Assembly: GCA_003225655.1 (NCBI GenBank)
Contig: QIAW01000172.1
Location: 1 to 11,898, forward strand
Length of the DNA stretch: 11,898 nucleotides
Origin: Acidobacteriota bacterium
Lineage (GTDB): Bacteria; Acidobacteriota; Terriglobia; Terriglobales; Acidobacteriaceae
Reading direction: 5' to 3'
This document shows positions 1-8,886 of this stretch, in pieces (position 1 is the stretch's first letter; every line of letters begins with the position of its first letter). A program made the position numbers and the translations under genes. Under the pieces are notes generated by a model, which did not search any database, had not been told where the DNA came from, and worked only from the letters and a program-made list of their open reading frames with translations.

Positions 1-1052
1 TAGGTATCAGCCGCCATCACATATGGCTCCACCTTGTAGGTTGCAATTGCCTCGGCGGAGCGCGAATGATTTACCGGATTAATCATGTCGAACAATTCCC
101 ACGCGCGTGCACTGTCTCCCATGGCGGCGAATGCCATGGCTGCCCAGATGGCTGCGTGAGTGTATTGCCCGCCGTTTTCTCTTACACCTGGGACGTAGCC
201 TCTTATATAGCCGGGATCCAGGTTGGATTTGTCGAAGGGAGGAGCCAGTAACTTGACCAGGCCATGATTTCGATCCACAAGCTGGTTGTCTAACGAATCC
301 ATGGCCTTGCGCGAACGTTCTGCATCGCCTATGCCCGACAAAACGGACCAACTTTGCGCGATTGAATCGATCTGACATTCGGGATTGGTAGCAGACCCGA
401 GTGGTGAGCCATCGTCGAAGTAGGCTCGGCGGTACCATTCCCCGTCCCAAGCATTTTCTTCCAGGCTCTTGCGCAGTTGTGCCGCCTCAGATTGGCAGCG
501 TTCGGAAAAGATTGAGTCACCGTGACTGCGGGCCAGCTCAGCGAAGCGCGTCAATACCTCGTGCAAGAAAAATCCCAGCCAAACGCTTTCTCCCTTGCCG
601 TGTTCCCCTACCAGGTTCATGCCGTCATTCCAATCGCCGGAGCCGATCAAGGGAAGGCCGTGTTCACCTCTCTCGAGCCCCTTTAGGATCGCCTGCATGC
701 AATGGTCGTACAAAGTGCTGGTTGCTTCCGACTGGCCGGGCAAATCGTAATAGGAGTCTTCCTCCAACTTTACCGGACGAGCTTCAAGAAATGCGACCGC
801 TTCGTCCAGCACTCCGGTATCGCCAGTGCTAGAAACATAGCGGCAGACCGCCAACGGTAACCACAAATAATCATCGGAACAATGGCTGCGTACTCCCCGG
901 CCGGAAGGCGGATGCCACCAGTGCTGGACATCTCCTTCACGGAATTGGCGAGAGGCGCAAAGGAGAATCTGTTTACGAATCAATCCAGGTTCGGCGTGCA
1001 CGAGAGCCATCACATCCTGTAGCTGGTCACGGAAACCGAAAGCGCCACCTGA
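1..1052 (-). pseudogene. Glucan synthase segment 4: GH94 catalytic domain after the amber codon, partial
   Basis: Directly after the TAG, the same frame stays open to the window edge and encodes the GH94 catalytic domain: SGGAFGFRDQLQDVMALVHA, then HWWHPPSGRGVRSHCSDDYL and LIGSGDWNDGMNLVGEHGKG, then YVPGVRENGGQYTHAAIWAA and ATYKVEPYVMAADT at the edge. The aspartates at 633-635 and 624-626 in the GDWNDGM motif include the expected general acid of GH94 phosphorylases. No start codon with a ribosome binding site precedes this part, so it would be made only by reading through the stop. It is easy to miss because it has no start inside the window and no stop before the edge. No stop occurs in over 1,000 nt of this frame, and the motifs are intact, so the stop is either recent or an error. 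Confidence 0.88.
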
Positions 1053-1055
1053 CTA
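1053..1055 (-). other. In-frame amber codon replacing a conserved glutamine
   Basis: The codon series reads Tyr-Tyr-TAG-Ser-Gly-Gly-Ala-Phe-Gly-Phe. The family has Gln at this place (Y-Q-S-G-G), so a single C-to-T change of CAG gives the stop. The frame is otherwise open and conserved on both sides. TAG is also the final stop of the two genes at 8552-8782 and 9525-11898, so reassignment of TAG to Gln is unlikely. Confidence 0.85.
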
Positions 1056-1697
1056 GTAATAGCCGCTCCGGGCCCAGAGACGGCACGCCAACGTCTGGTA
1101 CAGGAGCCAGCCATTTACCATCACGTTGATTGACTCGTCAGGTGTGTCTACATTCACGGCCCCGAGCGTATGTGCCCAGTAGTGCCATACGGATTCGAGC
1201 GCGGCGCGGGCCGCCTCCGTTCCCCGGTAACGCTGTAGGAGATTGCGCGCATCCACGGCATCCCTTCCCACACCGAGGATGAAGACGATCTCACGCTCCT
1301 GGCCGTCAAACAGTTCAAACTGAAGACGGATCGCGGAGCATGGATCCAAACCGGCGCCGAGCTTTCCCGAGAAGCGTGGCTTATGCATGCCGGCTGGATT
1401 CGAAAGTACCCCGTTGCGGCCGAGAAACTCCCTTCGGTCTCCGGTGATCGTTCTTGTAGTCTGGTTTGCGTCAAAGAAAGCGACCCTGCCGGGAAACTCT
1501 GAGTTGTAAGCATTGCGTGCGAACAGCGCCCCTGTCGCGGGATCAGCCTCAGTCATCACGTGCGGGGTTGATTTTGGACGCGTGTCTCCCAGCACCCATT
1601 CCATGTAGCCGGTGGCGGAGAGACGGCGCGTGTGACCAGAATCATTGCGTACCTTGAGCACAGAGAACTTGACGGCAGCATCCTTAGCCGAATCCAT
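1053..1697 (-). pseudogene. Glucan synthase segment 3: N-terminal part of the GH94 phosphorylase region
   Basis: Family sequence resumes in a third frame at DAAVKFSVLKVRND and continues through TGYMEWVLGDTRPKS, ATGALFARNAYNSEFPGR and TGDRREFLGRNG to WLLYQTLACRLWARSGYY, where TAG (1053-1055) ends it. The open frame extends upstream to a GTG-type start at 1799, but those upstream residues are out-of-frame reading of segment 2, so the meaningful part starts near the ATG at 1697. I see no convincing ribosome binding site for that ATG. The GH94 region in this family is thought to phosphorolyse excess linear beta-1,2-glucan before cyclisation and so set ring size. As written it would be cut off before its catalytic residues. 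Confidence 0.85.
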
Positions 1698-4600
1698 GCC
1701 GGGTAACATAAGGTCCCGTGCCGCGAGCAGGCAGAGGCGACGGCGACCAAAAATTGCCACTCTCTTCATCGCGAAGGAAAAATGCCTCCCCGCTGGCATC
1801 CGTCACGGGATCGTTGTGCCACGGAGTAAGACGGAACTCGTGAGCATTCTCACTCCATGTATACGATGAGCCGCTCTCGGAGATGACAGTGCCGAACTCC
1901 GGATTTGCTATCACATTCACCCAGGGTGCGGGGGTCACATGATCATCGGCAAGCGTGATCACGTATTCCCGTCCATCGCGGGTGAATCCGCCCAGCCCGT
2001 TGAAGTGAATCAAGTCGCGGGGTGGCAACTCGTGCTGCTGAGTATGCTCGTCGCGGTTCGCCCTTCTCATCGGTGCACGACGGACTTCCGTTTCAACGGC
2101 CTGGCGTGTGTTGATCTGAGCATTCAGCGGACCGCGAGCATCGGTGATGATGGCCCGTGCAATGGCTTGAAACAGGAGGCGGTCTTCATTAGATATCTGC
2201 TCCGCTACTCTGACAAAGATTTCGCCAGCCCGGTCCGCCGGGTTGGCTTGAACCCCTGCCGCAACCAAATCCATGATCTGTTCCTGTAAGAGTTGCCGGT
2301 ACCCGGCATGATCCTCATTCCAGATCACTAAATCGACGGCGAGTCCTTTCAGTCGCCAGTAGGCGTGAGCTTGCACAAGCTGATGCACCAGATCAATGTT
2401 GGCTGTGTCCCCAATCTGCAGCAGCACAATCGGCAGATCGCCGGAAATCGCATAGCCCCACAGGCCAGACTGTCCCCGGCGGTTGTTGCTCAACACAGAA
2501 GCCTCGGCCCGCAGCGACGGGTTGGCGTAGAGGATGGCACTGGCAAGCCGCCCAAAACTCTGTGCGTCAGCCTCCGTGGCATTGAGCTGCCGCAAGACTA
2601 CCTGGCTGTGGGTCCATGCAAGATCAAAGACGCGGTCTGCCAGATGGCGATCCTGATACTTGTCGACCAACTGCAGGCAGCGGTCACGAGTTTCGCCGAC
2701 GCCAGAAACCAGGTTGGCGGTGGCGGATTGTCCCGGGTCGAGATTGACCTGGTAGCGGATTGCGACAATGGGATCAAGAATAGGCCCCTGACTGCCTGAC
2801 AATGGCGCGGAGCCGTTCATCGCAACCGGATTCGCGACCGTTCTTCCCCGACCAATGAATCGCATGCGGTCAGTTTCGTAGGATACCCGCCCAACATCGG
2901 CTCCATGCACGACCATCAGGTGAAACATCCAGGGCGCTTGTTCGTCGAGAGACCGAGCTCGGCGGGTGCAAAGAATCGCCCGGTGCGGTTCCAGTATTTC
3001 CGTTTGTACGAAAAGATTGCTGAACGCCGGATGGAGGACGTCCGCGGCAGGCGAGGCGAGAACAACTTCGGCGTAGCTGGTGATCTCGATAACCCTGCGT
3101 TTGCGGGAACGGTTGGTGAGCGTGACTCGCCGTAGCTCAATGTCATCCTCCGGCGAAACCGCAATCTCCGTGTGCGCCTCCAGTTCTCCTTCGTGGCAGC
3201 GGAACTCTACTTTGGCTTCGGAAAAGATGGCCTCGTAGTGCTCCAACCGTTTGACGGTTGGCTGATAAGCTGACGACCAGAACCTTCCTGTAGCGACGTC
3301 ACGGATGTAGCAGAAGGTCCCCCACTGATCACAGGTGGTATCTTCTCGCCATCTCGTGACTGCGATATCTTTCCATCGGCTGTAACCTCCGCCCGCGTTG
3401 CTGACCATCACGTGGTATTTACTGTTCGAGAGTAACTGCACCTCCGGAACGGACGTGTTAGCGGTATGAAAGACACGCACTGGAGTCTCCAGCCCCTCCG
3501 CAATGCTACGGGACTCGGGAAGCTCGTCGGGCGCTGAATAGAGTCTTGTTGCTTTGGGAACCTTCTCTTGCAGCAGCAACGTGGTCGCCTGGAATATCGG
3601 GACCGATTCAAATCGGCGCTGCATCGGCCGGTCCAGCAGAACATGGGCCAGGGCCAGCAAGCTCATGCCCTGATGATGGGCCATGTGTGAGCGGACAATT
3701 ACGTTCGATTGGCCACGAGGGACTCGCGATGGAGTGTAGTCAATAGCTTCATAGAAGCCGTATTTACCTTCAGCGCCGGTAGCCGCGAGCCTCTGCAGGT
3801 TCACACATGCCTGCTCGGGAACGACCATTAGCGCCAAGCTCGATGCATAAGGTGCGATGACCAGGTCCTCGGCTAACCCACGCCTCAGGCCAAGACCAGG
3901 CGTTCCAAAGGCCCGGTACTGGTAATTCATGTGCACATCGACCGTGTTATAGCCGGATTCGGATATCCCCCAGGGCACGTTTCGCATCTTGCCATATTCG
4001 ATCTGCCTCGCCACCGCTGCCTGGCAACTTTCATCGAGCAGCGTATTTTGGTAGGTCGGCATGACAAGCAGCGGCATGAGGTACTCGAACATTGAACCAT
4101 CCCACGAGAGGAGAGCCGGTCCCGCCTCCGAGTTTGTAAGCTGGCGGCCCAGAGAAAACCAGTTCTCTTGTGGAACCTTGCCCTGCGCAATCGCCACAAA
4201 ACTGCACAGTCTCGCTTCTGACGCCAGCAGGTCGTAGTAGCTCGAATCTAGGCGGTGTTCGCTGACGTTGTATCCAATCGTCATCAGATGACGCCCCTCG
4301 TCGTAAAGGAAGTCATACTCGATATGAGGTTTCCACTCATTCAACCACTGGCCTGGCGCTGCTTCCCCCTGGCGTGGGTCTTGGATGCCGGACAGCGACT
4401 CTAAATCCCATGCTGCTAATTCACGCAGAGTGGGAATCTTGTCGAATTGAACTGCGCTTAGCTCGTCCGGAGGGGGCATCGTCCAAGGAGCGAGGAAGGT
4501 CAAGTCTTCAAATGTAGCCTGGCACTGGCGGGTGAGAGCATCTCCCCACCACTTCGCTTGGCTTTCCGGTCTGTCCTCGACGCTTTCAGCGATCCGGGTA

Positions 4601-6390
4601 GTCTTTGTGACCAGCTGCTCAAGACACAACCGTGCGGCCGACAAAGTAGCTGGCGGAGACACGCACAAACTCTCCAACTCCCTCCGTAGATCATCTGCGT
4701 CAAGCGACGTGAACTTTGCTAGCTGACTATTTCGGGAGGTACCTTCATGCGCAGCATCCAGGAAAATTCTCAGAGTATCGAGAAGGCCATGAAACAAGCG
4801 GGGAGCAAGGATCTTTTGATCCACGAGCGCGCTAAGGCCAGGTTCTAAAGTCAGCACGTGGGCAGCCAGGTTGCCGCTATCCACGGTGGACACATAAAGA
4901 GGCGAGAGCGGTTTCAATGTCAGCGTCTCATACCAGTTGTAAAAATGTCCACGATGCCGCTCGAGCGACCGCATGGCCTGAAATGCATGGCCCGTGCGCT
5001 GGAGCAACTGTGCCGCAGAGAGATAGCCAAAGTCGTAAGCGGAAAGATTGGCGAGCAACGCCAGTCCCATGTTGGTTGGCGACGTGCGGTGAGCAGTAGT
5101 GGGAACCACGCTCTCCTGATAATTATCTGGCGGAAGCCAGTGGTCTTCTGAAGTAACGAACTTCTCAAAGAATGACCAGGTTTTGCGCGAAAGTTTCTGG
5201 AGAAAGATGGTTTGCTTGGGAGAGAGTGTCACCGTGTCATGCGTAAGCGGCAGGCTGATCCACCAGGCGACCGCCGGCGAGACAAACCAAATCAGCAGTA
5301 TCGGAGCGGCTATGCCCAAGGCAGCCGGCCTCATCATGGCTAGACCGACTAGGCCTACTGTGGCTAAAGCAGGGGCGGGCCACATGGAACGGAAAGATCC
5401 GCCAAGGCCAGATCGCCCCTTGTGCCTCTGCTCGCTTGACGCATTCCACTCCAAAAGCCGTCGATGCGAAAAAACTATCCGCCAGATTGCCCGAAAAATT
5501 GCGTCAAGGTTGAAGAAGGCTTCGTATGGCATGCAGGCAAACGTAAACAGCCCCTGGGCAAAGTGCCGGCCGAAAGCGCGCACCACTTCGGGCAGGTGCT
5601 GCCTCGGCGCAACATCTTCTGGTTTCTGGAACAGGTCGAGGAGAGCGCTGAAGAAGATGGGAACAAACACCGTACCAAGGATTGCCAGGGTCCACGCCCA
5701 AGCCGGTGATAATCGCAGCCAGCTCAACAGTAACAGGAGAACCAGTGCCGCCGGCGCAAGACTGCGGCGAAGGTTATCAACGATTTTCCATCGAGAGAGA
5801 GCAGACAGCGGATTTTTCAGTGTGCTATGTTCCGGACCGGGCACGCGCGGCAGTATCCACCGGGCGATCTGCCAGTCACCCCGAATCCAGCGGTGACGCC
5901 GGGCCACGTCTGCGTCATACCGCGCCGGATAATCCTCGTAGAGCTGCACGTCGCTCAGCAGACCGGATCGTGCATAACATCCTTCTATGAGATCGTGGCT
6001 AAGAATGCGATTCTCAGGAAAACGCCCGTCAAGGGCCTGCTCGAAGACATCTACGTCATAGATTCCCTTGCCGATGAAAGAACCCTCGCCAAAAACATCC
6101 TGGTAAATATCAGATACCGCGCGTGTATACGGATCAATGCCCGGTTCGCCGCCCCAGAGCCGCGCATAGCGGGCATGATTGGTGCCGGGAAGACTGACGG
6201 CAACCCGAGGCTGCATAATGCCGTAGCCCTCGGTTATGCGCTGCTTCGTGTGATCGTAAACGGGCCGGTTGAGCGGATGCGCCATCGCTCCCACGAACTG
6301 CCAAACCGAGTCGCGAGGTAACTGCGTGTCAGTGTCAAGCGTAATGACGTATCGAACGCTTTGCAGGAGTGCTGTCTTCCTTCCCGACAA
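1684..6390 (-). pseudogene. Glucan synthase segment 2: GT84 catalytic core, membrane helices, glycoamylase-like domain, linker
   Basis: This frame joins the family sequence at SVRYVITLDTDTQLP. Its D-T-D (6336-6328) fits the nucleotide-sugar/metal site of the glycosyltransferase. The TTG at 6390 is only where the open frame begins; it is unlikely to be a real start. Other GT84 marks are SHDLIEG (about residue 131) and RHRWIRGDWQ (165-174). Membrane helices lie near 211-226, 231-252, 338-355 and 358-379. The glycoamylase-like domain starts near 405, with HWLPPDNYQE, HRTSPTNMGLALLANL and YVSTVDSGNL. Further on are YNTVDVHMNYQYRAFGTPG and SHMAHHQGMSLLALAH, both typical of the family. The GH94-linked part begins with NGLGGF. 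The frame ends in SPSPLPARGTGPYVTRHGFG then TAA at 1684-1686, where homologues continue with a Tyr and about 20 more residues before the next conserved block. Confidence 0.9.
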
Positions 6391-8251
6391 TACATGAAAA
6401 GTAATTGCCGGGCTGGCCGCGCAGGAATGAGTTCAACTCCGCAAGTTTTCCTCGTTTGCGCTCGTAGCCCATCCACATTTGCTCGCCTGGGTTCCAGAGG
6501 CGTGGCCGATGAAAAACGAAAAAAGTGTCGGTTTCCCGGCGGTTGTATTTCCTATTCAAGGCTGCAATCCCGGTTTGGGCAAGAGCCACGAGCGGCCCAT
6601 CTTCCGGCATGTTCTCCTGGTCTGCATCACGGCAATCCGACAAGAGACAAAAATGCACATTGTCATCGCGGTTGGCAAGAAACCGAACCTCCAAAGCCTC
6701 GACCAACTCTGCAACGCTCTCCGCCGTTGTGAGCATGGTTGGAACTACGACGAGAGTACGCAACTCAGGTGGGATTCCCCGGGAAAAGTCCATCCGCGGC
6801 AGCAGGTCTGGCATGGCCAGCTTGGTCAGCGTCCAATTGAGCAACGTGACAACAAACTGGCTGGCCGCGATTACGGCAAAGATAGTCATCATCGCGAGAG
6901 TCGAAGCTCGTATGGCGCTATTGGAGGCTTCCACAGTGAAGATTCTGGCGACGAGAGCGGTGGCAGCCGAGATCACACCTAAATACAGCAGCACTGAACG
7001 TCGTCGGCCAATGGTCCGCAATGATTGCGAGATAGACCCTCGCAGCGCCACCGAGCGTTCGAGCATTTCTCGCCCTTCGCTGATCAAATAGAACCCGACA
7101 TGTCCGGCACGGCCTTCTTTTTTATTCCAACTCTCATGTGCCAGTCGGACTGCTTTGCCAGCCACCTCGCCTTCGGATGAACTGCTGTTCCTGGCGATCT
7201 TCTCGACGACGTGCCGGTAGCGGTCGCGAGTGGCAAAATCCATTTTGCCGTAGACGCCTTCGGGATCATCGCGCAACGTGCACTCGACGACACTCATCGT
7301 CTCGACAAAGTGGCGCCAGTCGGTCGCATCCAGGAACCTCAGGCTGGCGATGCTATTGCTGATGGAAACCTGGTCGGAAGCCTGCTGCTGGTTCTCAGAC
7401 CGCACCAGTTGCTCAATCGTTGACGCGGATTCTGAGAGCCGCTGTTCAATCCAGGTGAGCGGCAATGCCAGTGCCGGGCCCTGTCCCTGCAGGCGGCGCG
7501 CCAACTCGGCGATAAACGAACTCACCATCGGTGGGTTTGACCGCGCCATGTCTGCGATCACCAGGATCAGGTTCTTTGGATCCTTTTCCGCGACTTCTGT
7601 CATCCTATCTGCCCAGCTATCGGCGAGGTTGCGATCGAGCCTGTCCGCGGCAATCACCGCTGCAACGCGTCTGAGATTCTCGATCAAGGCGAGCCGCAGC
7701 ATGATAGGAATGGCCCATAACTCTCCAAGCTTCAGGTCGGTGACTGTCTGATAAGCCGCCATAAATCCACTGAGGCTCTCCAGATCTACCCGTGCATCGC
7801 TGTGCGAAATCGTTTCCAGGGCCAGGTCATAGACACGTGGCAATCCCGCCGATGGTCCCTTGAGCAAGCGAGGGAGTGCCTGACTGTAGCCTTTTGGCAA
7901 GTGTCTTTTCGCAGTACGGATTTGTTCTTCGATCAGGTAGAAATTGTCGAGCAGCCATTCGCCGGCTGGTGCAATACGCCGGTTCGCTTTTACCGCAATG
8001 GATAGCAGATGACAGGTTTCATTCAGTACCTTTTCGTTATCCGCCAATCTTGCCAGGAGCTTGTCTGGCGCACGTCCGCGCACAACGGCGTGAGAGGCCG
8101 CGAGGCTTTTGCCGTGTTGCTTCATTTGCTCTCTGCTGAACAACTCCGACCGCAGAAGTGCTTCTGCCTCTTCTGGCCTTGTCGCTCCAACGCTTTTGCG
8201 CAGAAGCGTCCCAAATTGAAGCAGAGTTTTATGCCTATGCCGGCTATTCAA
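6335..8251 (-). pseudogene. Glucan synthase segment 1: N-terminal region, membrane helices and start of GT84
   Basis: This 638-codon frame starts at TTG 8251 and carries the N-terminal third. The start is the first usable codon after an in-frame TGA, and a purine-rich stretch (GAGAAAGAG, 8260-8268) lies 8 nt upstream. Family-typical segments include LLRSELFSREQM near residue 29, WLLDNFYLIEEQIR and GELWAIPIMLRLALIENLRR. Hydrophobic helices lie at about residues 419-438 and 449-473. The GT84 domain begins near residue 497 (LRTLVVVPTM), continues through LLSDCRDAD and ends with WMGYERKRGKLAELNSFLRG. After NYFSCIVG the frame leaves the family sequence and runs 15 unrelated residues to a TGA at 6335. 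The true continuation is in the neighbouring frame. The N-terminal start is the least certain part, since this end varies among homologues. Confidence 0.88.
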
Positions 8252-8259
8252 TGAGTCAT

Positions 8260-8268
8260 CTCTTTCTC
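8260..8268 (-). promoter_or_regulatory. Candidate ribosome binding site for the glucan synthase
   Basis: The transcript reads GAGAAAGAG and ends 8 nt before TTG 8251. It is purine-rich but lacks a clean GGAGG core. It supports the TTG start, because an in-frame TGA shortly upstream rules out longer forms in this frame. Confidence 0.4.
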
Positions 8269-8436
8269 AAAAACATGGTTTTGCACTGCGGATCGGCATT
8301 CTCGAGGGTGCGTTGTGCGAAAACCAAGAGCGGAGAGCCGCGAAGTGTCGCTCTCTGTACTTTACGCCAGATCACGAGAGTGCGTATGGGCAACCGCTAC
8401 GACCAGACAAAGAATCAAGGCAGGCTACTGGAAATA

Positions 8437-8479
8437 GTGGAATCAGCCTGGATATATTTTGGTGCAGGGGAGATTCCAC
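8437..8479. repeat. Perfect 8-bp inverted repeat around an AT-rich core
   Basis: GTGGAATC (8437-8444) and GATTCCAC (8472-8479) are exact reverse complements separated by 27 nt that include TATATTTT. The centres are 35 bp apart, a bit over three helical turns. It lies about 190-230 nt upstream of the glucan synthase start, so it could be a two-site operator or a hairpin in the leader. An 8-bp dyad can also arise by chance in this much sequence. Confidence 0.4.
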
Positions 8480-8527
8480 AAGCGTGGGATCAGCGAGTCT
8501 CCTGAGCCGGTTGCAGAAGTACGCTGG

Positions 8528-8592
8528 CTGTCCAGGCACGATTCGAGCGACCTATTTGCCCGACGGGTTGTACTGCTCGCTAACCTGGACAG
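8528..8592 (-). repeat. 9-bp inverted repeat bracketing the stop codon of the 76-residue gene
   Basis: CTGTCCAGG (8528-8536) and CCTGGACAG (8584-8592) pair perfectly, with a 47-nt loop that holds the TAG stop at 8552-8554. There is no T-run after it on the minus strand, so it is not a classical intrinsic terminator. It could be a 3'-end stabilising structure or chance. Confidence 0.35.
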
Positions 8593-8782
8593 GCACCAGC
8601 TCAGGATTCCACCGTGATTTCCCCAGAGATTTCACAACGTCCTGGGCCGTGAATTTCCCCATGAGTAGAGCCAGATTACGTTGGAGTGTTGTTTGGATGA
8701 GTTTCCGATCGATCCTCTGAACGTATTCAGCGCCGCGAGTACCACCACGGTTCACTTTTACGACAAATTTTGTGTTCTTCAT
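8552..8782 (-). CDS. Small basic protein of unknown function (76 aa), downstream of csp
   Basis: I do not recognise the family. The product is short, basic and soluble-looking, with no signal peptide or membrane helix. The N-terminal third (MKNTKFVVKVNRGGTRG) looks like a beta-strand start, the middle (about residues 24-55) is helix-like, and the C-terminus (NPELVPVQVSEQYNPSGK) is Pro/polar. The start is ATG 8782: AGGGGA lies only 2 nt upstream, a short spacing, and no other start fits. The stop is TAG. It sits 104 nt after the cold-shock gene, on the same strand and beyond the csp terminator, and its leader closely resembles the csp leader at identical spacing from the ATG. This suggests shared control with csp. 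A role in RNA handling would fit the company and charge but is only a guess. Reality of the gene is supported by the ribosome binding site, orientation and leader. Confidence 0.7.
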   Translation of the reverse strand: MKNTKFVVKVNRGGTRGAEYVQRIDRKLIQTTLQRNLALLMGKFTAQDVVKSLGKSRWNPELVPVQVSEQYNPSGK

Positions 8783-8784
8783 AG

Positions 8785-8790
8785 TCCCCT
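8785..8790 (-). promoter_or_regulatory. Ribosome binding site of the 76-residue gene
   Basis: AGGGGA lies 2 nt before ATG 8782. The match to the anti-Shine-Dalgarno sequence is fair but the spacing is shorter than usual. It fixes the start of an otherwise unrecognised gene. Confidence 0.5.
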
Positions 8791-8794
8791 ATAT

Positions 8795-8838
8795 CGGTTT
8801 GCAATTCCCGCTGAAGAAGGAATCGCTGTGAGGGAAGA
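8795..8838 (-). promoter_or_regulatory. Leader block of the 76-residue gene, matching the csp leader
   Basis: On the transcript this block reads TCTTCCCTCA, then CAGCGATTC, then CTTCTTCAGCGGGAATT. The csp leader reads TCTTCACTCG, CAGCGATTC and TTCTCAGCAGAAATT. CAGCGATTC begins exactly 46 nt before the ATG in both genes. The flanks align with two single-base gaps and a few substitutions. The block starts immediately after the csp terminator, leaving little room for a separate promoter. Confidence 0.6.
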
Positions 8839-8842
8839 AACA

Positions 8843-8875
8843 ACTGCCCGGACACGACTTCTTGGTCCGGGCAGT
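8843..8875 (-). terminator. Hairpin terminator after csp
   Basis: An 11-bp perfect GC-rich stem (8843-8853 with 8865-8875) encloses an 11-nt loop, starting 11 nt after the csp stop. On the minus strand it is followed by TTGTTTCTTCC (from 8842 down), a moderate rather than perfect U tract. It should end most csp transcripts. Partial read-through could feed the 76-residue gene. The opposite orientation has no good T-run, so the minus strand is the likely direction. Confidence 0.8.
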
Positions 8876-8886
8876 CTTGTGTTCCC

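Larger units (their letters stand above)
1..8251 (-). pseudogene. ndvB: Cyclic beta-1,2-glucan synthase, disrupted, 3' end outside window
   Basis: The family is a very large inner-membrane enzyme (about 2,800-2,900 residues) that uses UDP-glucose to build, cyclise and trim cyclic beta-1,2-glucans, which are periplasmic osmoadaptation and host-interaction glucans. Domain order seen: N-terminal cytoplasmic region, two membrane helices, GT84 glycosyltransferase, more membrane helices, glycoamylase-like domain (PF10091, recently assigned to GH189 as the cyclising domain), carbohydrate-binding/linker region, then GH94 phosphorylase. The reading frame is broken three times: one-base shift near 6380-6395, frame change plus missing conserved sequence at 1684-1690, and an amber codon at 1053-1055. 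All catalytic motifs I looked for are otherwise kept, so decay would be recent. About 130-150 C-terminal residues should lie beyond position 1. Family identity is sure; that it is a true pseudogene rather than an assembly problem is inference. The symbol is by family and does not imply orthology to the rhizobial gene. Confidence 0.9.
8252..8551. other. 300 nt intergenic region between the 76-residue gene and the glucan synthase
   Basis: No convincing gene is present; open plus-strand frames here are short and lack family resemblance. It holds an 8-bp dyad (8437-8444 and 8472-8479) around an AT-rich core, and one arm of a 9-bp inverted repeat (8528-8536) whose partner lies in the end of the upstream gene. 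It should hold the glucan synthase promoter, but I find no strong sigma-70 match. Confidence 0.6.

Noticed and set aside
401..832. 143-codon plus-strand frame
   Set aside because: It lies opposite the conserved GH94 catalytic domain (GDWNDGM region), has no family resemblance, and its Arg/Pro/Ser-rich composition is typical of an antisense shadow frame.
1053..1055. TAG as a sense codon (code reassignment)
   Set aside because: The genes at 8552 and 9525 both end with TAG, and the other lesions in the same gene point to decay or error.
5183..5896. 237-codon plus-strand frame
   Set aside because: It is antisense to the membrane helices and GT84 end of the glucan synthase. The low-quality Arg-rich composition marks it as a shadow.
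6335..6395. Programmed ribosomal frameshift in the glucan synthase
   Set aside because: No slippery heptamer with a downstream structure is apparent, the family is not known to use recoding, and two other lesions are present.
8250..8262. Three-codon leader frame (ATG ACT CAT TGA) overlapping the glucan synthase TTG start
   Set aside because: Too short to support, and the purine stretch directly abuts the ATG, leaving no spacing for it to serve as a ribosome binding site.
8463..8478. Sigma-54-like promoter (TGG-N10-GCA)
   Set aside because: Only the key dinucleotides and a few flanking bases match. Such matches are common by chance, so it is not listed as a feature.
8158..8720. Two overlapping plus-strand frames of 115 and 135 codons across the intergenic region
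   Set aside because: They overlap each other and the flanking minus-strand genes, with no ribosome binding site or recognisable motif.
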